The position numbers were made by a program, and so were the translations under genes. This document shows positions 9,347 through 16,331 of a stretch of 64,000 nt of DNA, piece by piece (positions within the stretch are counted from its first letter, which is position 1; each line of letters starts with the position of its first letter). This stretch comes from Paenibacillus sp. LHD-117 (GTDB taxonomy: Bacteria > Bacillota > Bacilli > Paenibacillales > Paenibacillaceae), in assembly GCF_030929555.1 (NCBI RefSeq), contig NZ_JAVFVT010000023.1:47152-111151 (forward strand), in the 5' to 3' direction. The notes beneath the pieces were generated by a model. The model saw only the letters and a list, made by a program, of their open reading frames with translations, was not told the origin of the DNA and made no database searches.

Positions 9347-10513
9347 ATGATGAAAGCAGGGAAAATTGATTTAAGCGATATTTCGAATGAATTATCCTTT
9401 CTGTTATTCATTCTGCGCGAGGATTGGGAATGGGATGAGCATCGAATGCGAGAATACGCTTCAAAGACGAAGTGGGATTCCTTCCTACAATTCACTTTGC
9501 ATCATCGCGTCTATCCTATCGTTTACTTGAAGCTAAGCCAAATCCGTTCATCTTGTATTCCCGCCGATGTTATGGAGACGCTCCGCTACCATTACAACGC
9601 CAATATTTTGAAGATGATGCAGCTTACGAGAGAGATGAATACGATTTGCGGCAAATTAGAAAGCAGCGGCATACGTAGCCTGATATTGAAAGGCCCTGTA
9701 CTGGCCGTTCAGCTTTACGGCGATATGGCGCATCGGACTTCCAAAGATTTGGATATTCTGCTCGATATCGAAGATGTGGAAAGCGCGGAGGAAGTGATGG
9801 CGCAGCTCGGATACGAAGCGGAGGAAAAGCCTACAGCCAAATCCAATTGGAAGACGAAGACGCATCATCTTTCGTTCAGGCACAAAGAGCATGCCGTACA
9901 AGTCGAAGTCCACTGGCGGTTAAATCCTTATTCCAGCGGCACGCATTCGTTCCATCAGCTGTGGGAACGCAAAAATACTGTTGAAGTCATGAATTTATCC
10001 TTTTATTGCTTAGGGAATGAAGACCTGCTCTACTATTTGGCCGATCACGGCGCCAGGCATGCCTGGTTTCGATTGCGCTGGCTAGTGGATATCGATCGGT
10101 TAATCCCTCAATTGAACAGTGACGAAATGCTTGTTTACTTTAGAGAGCACGGCGGACAATCGTTGGCCGGACAGGCTTTCCTGCTCTCCGAGCAGCTGTT
10201 TGATTCGAAGATTCCTTCTTCCATGGGTCAGCTGACGAATAATAAGAAGACGATCAGGCTGGCGAGAACGTCTTTGTTTTTTATGAAAAGAATCGTTAAA
10301 TTAAACCCGGTTCCGGAAAAAAGCGTCGTATGGCCGTATTTCCGGTACAGTCTATCGCTAATGACAGGCAGGCAGCGAGCGAGGTATCTATTGAATTACT
10401 TAGAGCCTAACGGGAAAGACATGTCGCAGCTGCCGCTGTACAAGCCGCTTCATTTTCTCTATTTCCCGCTCCGGCCGTTTCTATGGTTTTGGAGGCATAT
10501 TATAAATAATTAA
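9347..10513 (+). CDS. Nucleotidyltransferase-fold protein of a lasso peptide cluster
   Basis: 388 residues. The central part, LILKGPVLAVQLYGDMAHRTSKDLDILL at about residues 105-135, is the nucleotidyltransferase signature: a glycine-containing helix followed by Asp-x-Asp metal ligands. HWRLNP further on matches the same family (Nucleotidyltransf_5). Such genes recur in lasso peptide loci of Firmicutes, but their function is not known to me; transfer of a nucleotide to the peptide or a partner is only a guess. The start lies 24 bp after the dehydrogenase stop with no terminator between, so it appears cotranscribed with the exopolysaccharide genes. Its ribosome site is weak. Confidence 0.8.
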   Translation: MMKAGKIDLSDISNELSFLLFILREDWEWDEHRMREYASKTKWDSFLQFTLHHRVYPIVYLKLSQIRSSCIPADVMETLRYHYNANILKMMQLTREMNTICGKLESSGIRSLILKGPVLAVQLYGDMAHRTSKDLDILLDIEDVESAEEVMAQLGYEAEEKPTAKSNWKTKTHHLSFRHKEHAVQVEVHWRLNPYSSGTHSFHQLWERKNTVEVMNLSFYCLGNEDLLYYLADHGARHAWFRLRWLVDIDRLIPQLNSDEMLVYFREHGGQSLAGQAFLLSEQLFDSKIPSSMGQLTNNKKTIRLARTSLFFMKRIVKLNPVPEKSVVWPYFRYSLSLMTGRQRARYLLNYLEPNGKDMSQLPLYKPLHFLYFPLRPFLWFWRHIINN

Positions 10514-10545
10514 AATTTTATAAGGAAAATAGAGACATAAATTCA

Positions 10546-11529
10546 ATGGACCGTTCGAATATTATAGATGAATTAGGAAAAGTAATGTTATCAGGTATGA
10601 TAAATGAGGTGTTTGTGCTGAATGATTATCGATTATTTGGTTTGAACATTAGGAGTATAATGGTTATTCCTGAAGCATTTGAAATAAACGGAATGCAAAA
10701 CGTTGATGTTGAAATCGAGTTGAATCCGCCGCAGGACAATATCCGGGATTCATTCGAGGCGTCCAACTTCCGCGTCGATAACGGCCGATTTCTGTTTCAT
10801 GTACCCGAAACGGCCGTTTACAGCGTCGCGGACGGCACCCATATTGCGTTAACCCCGTATCCGGCAGCGGACGAGGCGAAGATTCGGCTGTTCTTGCTCG
10901 GAACTTGCATGGGGGTACTGCTCGTGCAGAGAGGAATATTGCCGCTGCACGGGAGCGCCGTCGTTATTGACGGGAAGGTTTACGCCATCGTAGGGGAATC
11001 GGGCGCGGGCAAATCGACTCTTGCCGCGGCGTTCGCTCGCGCGGGATATCCGTTAATGACGGATGACGTTATCGCGGTCGCCTTAACCGACGATGCGGCG
11101 CTCGTCCATTCGTCCTATCCGCAGCAGAAGCTGTGGGAGGAAAGCATCGAGCAGCTGGGCTTGCATGATCGCGACTATTCATCGATTTACCAAAGGGTTA
11201 ACAAATACGCGGTGCCGATACGGTCCCGATTCTGCAGAGAGGCGCTCCCTCTCGCGGGGATCGTCGAGCTTGTCAAATCGGATGAACCGGAACCGTCAAT
11301 ACAAGCTTGCAATCGGCTGGAAGGGCTTCATGCGCTCTACGTGCATACGTACCGGAATTCCCTGCTCCATCTGATGAATAGGCAGCAATGGCAATTCCAG
11401 TCGATTGCCCGGCTCGCTTCCGAGCTTCCGGTATACCGGCTCCGCCGCCCGGCAGACGGATTCTCCGCCTTTGACCTGGTGGATCAAATCATTCGTTTGA
11501 CCAATAAAAGGGAGGTTGTTAGTTCATGA
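10546..11529 (+). CDS. HPr-kinase-like lasso peptide kinase (PadeK type)
   Basis: 327 residues. The core resembles the P-loop of HPr kinase/phosphorylase: LPLHGSAVV, then Walker A GESGAGKST at residues 150-158 and MTDDVIA for metal binding. Kinases of this type in Bacillales lasso clusters phosphorylate the side chain of the precursor's C-terminal serine. The precursor at 16103 ends in Ser, which fits. The first 200 bp are visibly AT-rich, unlike the rest of the cluster, and the ribosome site is poor, so the exact start is less certain. The stop overlaps the next gene's ATG (11526-11529). Confidence 0.85.
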   Translation: MDRSNIIDELGKVMLSGMINEVFVLNDYRLFGLNIRSIMVIPEAFEINGMQNVDVEIELNPPQDNIRDSFEASNFRVDNGRFLFHVPETAVYSVADGTHIALTPYPAADEAKIRLFLLGTCMGVLLVQRGILPLHGSAVVIDGKVYAIVGESGAGKSTLAAAFARAGYPLMTDDVIAVALTDDAALVHSSYPQQKLWEESIEQLGLHDRDYSSIYQRVNKYAVPIRSRFCREALPLAGIVELVKSDEPEPSIQACNRLEGLHALYVHTYRNSLLHLMNRQQWQFQSIARLASELPVYRLRRPADGFSAFDLVDQIIRLTNKREVVSS

Positions 11530-11819
11530 GCGTCGATATGATTGCCTTAAGCGGGCTTGTCGTCCAGTCGGAAGGCTACCTCGTAAGCGAAATGAACGGC
11601 GAGAAGGTCATGCTGAGCATCGAGAACGGCAAGTATTACAACTTGGGCCAGATCGGGGGGCGGGTATGGGAGCTGATCGAGTCCCCGGCGTCCATTCAAG
11701 ACGTGGTGGATCGATTAGTGACCGAGTACGTCATCGAACCCGAAGACTGCCAGCGGCAAGTTCGCCGATTCCTGCAGCAGCTGAAAGCCGAAGGACTCGT
11801 CCAAGTCGGTAAGGAATAA
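11526..11819 (+). CDS. PqqD-like lasso peptide leader-recognition protein (B1)
   Basis: 97 residues with the winged-helix RiPP recognition element fold typical of PqqD: a beta hairpin GEKVMLSIENGKYYNLGQIGGRVWELIE, then helices SIQDVVDRLVTEY and CQRQVRRFLQQLKAEGLV. It would bind the leader of the precursor and hand it to the B2 protease. It overlaps the kinase gene by four bases at the front and the B2 gene by one base at the back (TAATG), which indicates translational coupling of kinase, B1 and B2. Confidence 0.9.
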   Translation: MSVDMIALSGLVVQSEGYLVSEMNGEKVMLSIENGKYYNLGQIGGRVWELIESPASIQDVVDRLVTEYVIEPEDCQRQVRRFLQQLKAEGLVQVGKE

Positions 11820-12310
11820 TGAACTTCTTCAGAAGAGCGGCGAGAAAAGCAAAACGATTTGCGGCTTATCCCGCGGATTTGAAGCGGATGTACGCGGAGG
11901 CTTACTTATACCTGGCTTGGGCGAGGGTGCTTAAGCTGCTTCCGTTCGCCAAGGTGGCGCCGTCGCTTGGCACGCACAAGAGGGAGACCTCCTATGCGAG
12001 CACGACGGAGCAGGATCTGCTGCAGCGCAAGGTAGCCAAAGCTGTTCATGCGATGAGCCGCGTCACCTGGTGGGAAAGCCAGTGCATGGTCAAAGCCGTC
12101 GCGGCGATGAAGATGCTGCGGCGAAGAGGAATCGCGAGCACGCTCTATCTGGGCAGCGGCAGGGACGATGGCGGCAAGATGATCGCGCATGCCTGGCTGC
12201 GCAGCGGGTCGTATTATGTAACCGGCAATGAGAGGCTGGAGAGATTTGCCGTCGTTGCCGTGTTCGGGAATGAAATAGAAGCTGCGGCGTTGTCGCGAGT
12301 GGAGCGGTAA
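11819..12310 (+). CDS. Lasso peptide leader protease B2 (transglutaminase-like)
   Basis: 163 residues. The catalytic cysteine is Cys89 in WWESQCMVKAVAAMKMLRRRGI and the histidine is His124 in AHAWLRSG; both motifs are standard for the B2 family. The third (Asp) residue is not obvious, since the usual acidic residue after the HAW motif is replaced by Arg-Ser-Gly. The enzyme removes the leader from the precursor after delivery by B1, freeing the Ala-1 amino group for cyclisation. The ATG overlaps the B1 stop. The basic N-terminus (FFRRAARKAKRF) may contact the leader or membrane. Confidence 0.88.
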   Translation: MNFFRRAARKAKRFAAYPADLKRMYAEAYLYLAWARVLKLLPFAKVAPSLGTHKRETSYASTTEQDLLQRKVAKAVHAMSRVTWWESQCMVKAVAAMKMLRRRGIASTLYLGSGRDDGGKMIAHAWLRSGSYYVTGNERLERFAVVAVFGNEIEAAALSRVER

Positions 12311-12331
12311 CCCGCGCTAGGAGTATGCCAT

Positions 12332-14137
12332 ATGAGGGATTTACTCTATTTTTTACGAAAAATGCAACGGGACTCCGGATTCCGTCTGTACCTCAATATG
12401 TTCACGACATTCGTGATCAGCTGTCTGGACGGCATCGGCATTTATCTGATCGTCCCCATGCTCAGCATCATTGGCGTGTTTCAAATGAATCTGGATGACG
12501 TGCCGCTCGTTTCGACTTTGTTCGAACTCGTCGACTCCTGGTCGATCGAGCCCACCTTGCCGGTCGTGCTCGCGATATACGTATTGATCGTAGGGGGACA
12601 AGCCTTGCTGCAGCGGAGCCAGATGGTGCTGGGTTCCCGCATCCTGCAGTCCTACGTCCGTTCTCTTCGGTCGGAGACGTATCGGGGGCTGCTCCTGGCG
12701 AAATGGGAGTTCTTCCTCCGCAAGCGCAAGTCGGATTTCCATCATGTCATGGTGAACGAGCTCGGACGGGTCAGTTATGGCACTTCGCTCTTCCTGCAGA
12801 TGGTCACGGGCATCATCTTTACGGTTATTCAAATCGGTCTGGCCTTCTGGCTGTCTCCGCTGCTAACGGCCGTCGTGCTTGCGAGCGGCGGCATGCTCGC
12901 CCTGTTCTCCCGCAGGTTCGTCAAGAAGGCGGGGCATATCGGGGATCAGACATCGGAGCTGTCGCAGAACTATTTTGCGGGAATCAACGATCATTTTGGC
13001 GGCATCAAGGATATCAAGAGCAACAGGCTGGAACGCTCGCATATCCAGTGGTTCAACGGCATGAGCAGGCAGCTGGAGAGCAACGTCGTCCAATTGGTGC
13101 GCGTCAATTCGCTGTCCCAGTTCATCTACCGGATCTCATCCATCACGCTTATTGCCGCGTTAGTCTATTTGGCTCTGGAAGTGTTCCGCACGCCGGCCGA
13201 ACAGCTCATTCTGGTCGTGCTCATCTTCTCGCGGCTATGGCCGAGGTTTATCGGCATTCAGTCGAATTTCGAACAGCTCGCGACCAATCTGCCCGCCTTC
13301 AGAGCGATGCGCAAGCTGCATCAGGAGATTGAGCAGGAGAAGGAGCTCACGTTGTTGGAATCGCCGGACGGGGTACAGCCGTTTCGATTGCAGGACGGAA
13401 TCGAATGCAGGCAAGTCCATTACCGGTACGAACCGAAAGAGCCGGCTTTCGCTTTGCGCGACATTAACGTCCGCATTCCCGTGAATCGCATGACGGCAAT
13501 CGTCGGTTCGTCCGGCGCGGGGAAGAGCACGCTGGTCGATATGCTCATGGGGCTTATAGGGCCGGAGCGAGGACAAGTCCTGATCGACGGCGTTACGCTG
13601 CGGGAGGAGAAGCAGCTTCTCGCGCTGCGGGGCTCGATCGGCTACGTGGCGCAGGAACCCTTTCTCTTCCATGCGAGCATTCGGGATAACTTGAAGCTGG
13701 TAGACCCTGACGCCGAGGACGCCGAGCTGTGGAATGCGTTGGAATTTTCGGCATCCGACGAATTCGTGCGCATGCTGCCGCAAGGCTTGGATACGGTCAT
13801 CGGCGATCGGGGCATTCGGTTGTCCGGGGGAGAGAGACAGCGGATCGTACTCGCAAGAGCGATATTGAAACGTCCGTCCATTCTTGTGCTGGACGAAGCG
13901 ACCAGCGCGCTGGACAGCGAGAACGAGAGGCGAATTCAAGAAGCGCTTGAACGGCTTAAGGGCAGCATGACGATAATCGTCATTGCCCACCGCTTGTCGA
14001 CCATCCGGAATGCGGATCAGGTCATTGTCATCGAGCAGGGCGAGGTTATTCAGCAAGGCGGCTACAAGCAGCTGTCTCAAGAAGCCAAAGGCAAGTTCAA
14101 GCAGCTGCTGAGCTATCAATCGGGCATGAACGGTTAA
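12332..14137 (+). CDS. ABC exporter of the lasso peptide (fused TMD-NBD)
   Basis: 601 residues. The N-terminal half has about six hydrophobic segments (for example FTTFVISCLDGIGIYLIVPML and MVTGIIFTVIQIGLAFWL). The ATPase half has Walker A VGSSGAGKST near residue 390, signature LSGGERQR near 497 and Walker B ILVLDEATSALD. It is a homodimeric half-transporter lacking a C39 peptidase domain, as expected since B2 removes the leader. It probably exports the mature lasso peptide and gives self-immunity. AGGAG lies 7 nt before the ATG. Confidence 0.9.
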   Translation: MRDLLYFLRKMQRDSGFRLYLNMFTTFVISCLDGIGIYLIVPMLSIIGVFQMNLDDVPLVSTLFELVDSWSIEPTLPVVLAIYVLIVGGQALLQRSQMVLGSRILQSYVRSLRSETYRGLLLAKWEFFLRKRKSDFHHVMVNELGRVSYGTSLFLQMVTGIIFTVIQIGLAFWLSPLLTAVVLASGGMLALFSRRFVKKAGHIGDQTSELSQNYFAGINDHFGGIKDIKSNRLERSHIQWFNGMSRQLESNVVQLVRVNSLSQFIYRISSITLIAALVYLALEVFRTPAEQLILVVLIFSRLWPRFIGIQSNFEQLATNLPAFRAMRKLHQEIEQEKELTLLESPDGVQPFRLQDGIECRQVHYRYEPKEPAFALRDINVRIPVNRMTAIVGSSGAGKSTLVDMLMGLIGPERGQVLIDGVTLREEKQLLALRGSIGYVAQEPFLFHASIRDNLKLVDPDAEDAELWNALEFSASDEFVRMLPQGLDTVIGDRGIRLSGGERQRIVLARAILKRPSILVLDEATSALDSENERRIQEALERLKGSMTIIVIAHRLSTIRNADQVIVIEQGEVIQQGGYKQLSQEAKGKFKQLLSYQSGMNG

Positions 14138-14150
14138 GGGGTGAGATTGC

Positions 14151-16073
14151 ATGAGCGTTATTGCCGGAGTTATCCAATTCGATAGACCTCTGCAACCATC
14201 CGATGGTACTGCGGATTTCATGGAAGCCGTCCGGCGTTTTCCCGGAAATGCTTTCGAGACATGGGAAGAGAGTACGGCTCTATTCGGCTGCCAGTCGCAA
14301 TGGATAACGCCGGAATCGGTTCATGAACGGCTTCCCTTCCGGCACGGGCAATCCGGGCTGGTCATTACCGCCGATGCGATCATTGACAATCGCGGGCAAT
14401 TGTTCGAGCAGCTCGGGATCGGTTGCGACAGAAAAAACGGCCTAACGGACAGCGAACTCATTTTGCTCGCTTATCTCAAATGGGGTTCGGAGACGCCGAA
14501 TTATTTGATAGGAGACTTCGCCTTCGCGATATGGGATGAGAGCAGAAGGCTGCTATTCGGCGCAAGAGATCAGCTGGGCAGCAGGACGCTGTATTATCAT
14601 CGCGGTCGGAATCGGTTTTCGTTCTGCAGCGTCATCCATCCGCTGTTCTCCCTGGCAGGAATCGACAAGCGTTTAGGGGAGGAGCGATTTGCCGAATTTT
14701 TGGCGATACCGACGCTATTGGACGCCGTCGATGTTCACACGACTTACTTCGCGGATATTTATCAGCTGCCGCCGGCGCACTCGTTTACTTTGCAAGAGGG
14801 GAAGCTTACGGTTGCCAAGTACGGTTCCCTAATGCCGGAACGGAGGCTGATCTTGGGCTCCGATGACGAATATGTGGAAGCGTTCAAGGACATTTTCCAG
14901 CAATCGATCCGCGCCAGACTTCGCACCTTCAAGCAGGTGGGCGTCACGCTGAGCGGAGGACTCGACTCCGGATCGGTGTCGGCGTTCGCGGCGGGCATGC
15001 TCGCGGGAGAAGGCAAGAGCCTGCAGGCGTACAGCTATATTCCCGAGCGCGACTTCATCGATTGGACGCCAAGAAGCATGTTCGCGGACGAAAGTCCGTA
15101 CATTCAGTCCGTCGTCGACCATGTCGGAAATATGAACGCCAATTATTTGGATTTTCCTGGGATAAGCCCTTTTACCGAGATCGACGAATGGATGGACGGC
15201 CTGGAAGCGCCTTATAAGAATTTCGAAAACGCGTTCTGGGTGAAAGGCATCCATGAAGAAGCGGCACGTCAAGGAATCGGCGTACTGCTCACGGGCGCCC
15301 GGGGAAATTACTCCATATCCTGGGGTTCCGCCGTCGGTTATTACAGTCTGCTGCTGAAGAGGCTCCAATGGCTTCAATTATACCGAGAAATTTCATTATA
15401 CGGCAGACGGCTCGGTACCGGCCGGAAACGGATCGTCCGCGCCATCAGACAGCAGGTATTTCCGGAGAAAGACGCTCCGTTTCAGCCTGGCGTGCCTCCC
15501 ATTATAGAGCCCGAATTCGCAAGAAGCTCCGGCGTATTCGAGAAGCTGTCGCCGTACGATGTCGGCTTGCGGGAGTCCACGTACCGGATGCTGACGGAAC
15601 GCGAGGATTATTTCGGCAATCAAGCAGTGTTGAACATGCAGGGCACCATATCGGCGAAGTCGTCGTATCGCCTTGGCATATGGGAGCGGGATGCGACCAG
15701 CGATATCCGCCTGATCCAATTTTGCTTGTCGCTCCCCGTAGAGCAATATGTGAAAGACGGGTTCGGGCGCTCGCTTATCCGAAGAGCGACCGAACATCGT
15801 TTGCCGGACAAAGTGCGATTGAACCAACGTACGCGCGGCGTTCAAGGAATGGATTGGGTACACCGGACCATCCCCCGGTGGCGGTCCATCGAGGAAGAGC
15901 TTCGCGCGCTGTGCGGAGACGAGCGGGCTGCCCGCTACTTGAACGTCGTGCAGGTGAAGGAATCGCTGGGCCAGGTAGGTCCGGACCTCGGTCCGGAGCA
16001 GGCCGACGATCCCCACTTGAAGCTGCTTATGCGAAGCTTGATTGCCTATCGTTTTCTCAAACGATTGCAATAG
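14151..16073 (+). CDS. Lasso peptide cyclase (asparagine-synthetase-like, protein C)
   Basis: 640 residues. The N-terminal half resembles the glutaminase domain of asparagine synthetase B but begins MSVIAG, so the Cys-2 nucleophile is replaced by Ser and glutamine hydrolysis is not expected. The C-terminal half has the ATP pyrophosphatase loop SGGLDS at residues 268-273. The enzyme adenylates the side-chain carboxylate of the ring-forming acidic residue (Asp-9 of the predicted core) and joins it to the N-terminal amine around the threaded tail. A good ribosome site (AGGGGTGAG) precedes the ATG, and the precursor gene follows after 29 bp. Confidence 0.92.
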   Translation: MSVIAGVIQFDRPLQPSDGTADFMEAVRRFPGNAFETWEESTALFGCQSQWITPESVHERLPFRHGQSGLVITADAIIDNRGQLFEQLGIGCDRKNGLTDSELILLAYLKWGSETPNYLIGDFAFAIWDESRRLLFGARDQLGSRTLYYHRGRNRFSFCSVIHPLFSLAGIDKRLGEERFAEFLAIPTLLDAVDVHTTYFADIYQLPPAHSFTLQEGKLTVAKYGSLMPERRLILGSDDEYVEAFKDIFQQSIRARLRTFKQVGVTLSGGLDSGSVSAFAAGMLAGEGKSLQAYSYIPERDFIDWTPRSMFADESPYIQSVVDHVGNMNANYLDFPGISPFTEIDEWMDGLEAPYKNFENAFWVKGIHEEAARQGIGVLLTGARGNYSISWGSAVGYYSLLLKRLQWLQLYREISLYGRRLGTGRKRIVRAIRQQVFPEKDAPFQPGVPPIIEPEFARSSGVFEKLSPYDVGLRESTYRMLTEREDYFGNQAVLNMQGTISAKSSYRLGIWERDATSDIRLIQFCLSLPVEQYVKDGFGRSLIRRATEHRLPDKVRLNQRTRGVQGMDWVHRTIPRWRSIEEELRALCGDERAARYLNVVQVKESLGQVGPDLGPEQADDPHLKLLMRSLIAYRFLKRLQ

Positions 16074-16102
16074 ATTACCGCGCTTGAAAGGAGGTGAAAG
16101 AA

Positions 16103-16240
16103 ATGGAGAAAAAACAATGGACTTCGCTTTCCCTGGAAGTGATGGAAGTATCCAAGACGATGGCAGGCTTTGGCATCTCGAAAATGGACTTCACTTACGT
16201 TGACGGCAAGCTCGTCGACCTCGATCTGTACGATTCCTAG
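16103..16240 (+). CDS. Lasso peptide precursor, paeninodin-like
   Basis: A 45-codon gene preceded by the strongest ribosome site of the cluster, AAAGGAGGTG. The leader ends in Lys-Thr-Met with the conserved Thr at position -2. The predicted core is residues 21-45: Ala1-Gly2 at the front, Asp at core position 9 for a nine-residue macrolactam, and a C-terminal Leu-Tyr-Asp-Ser. Paeninodin from Paenibacillus dendritiformis has the same Ala-Gly start, Asp-9 ring and Tyr-Asp-Ser end, with the last serine phosphorylated. The leader recognition motif, usually Tyr/Trp-x-x-Pro, reads Trp-Thr-Ser-Leu, so its proline is missing. It lies last in the operon, just before a strong terminator. Ring size and product are inferred. 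Confidence 0.92.
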   Translation: MEKKQWTSLSLEVMEVSKTMAGFGISKMDFTYVDGKLVDLDLYDS

Positions 16241-16268
16241 GATTCATCGTTTCTAAGCTCCGCGGAAA

Positions 16269-16316
16269 GCGCCGTAAAGGATCACAGCTTCGGCTGTGCC
16301 TTTACGGCGCTTTTTT
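16269..16316 (+). terminator. Rho-independent terminator of the lasso peptide operon
   Basis: A 12-bp stem, GCGCCGTAAAGG (16269-16280) with CCTTTACGGCGC (16299-16310), plus an inner CACAGC-TTCG-GCTGTG hairpin, followed by six T. It separates the lasso operon from the convergent GH5-like gene. Confidence 0.9.
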
Positions 16317-16331
16317 GCCGTTTCGGCCAGG

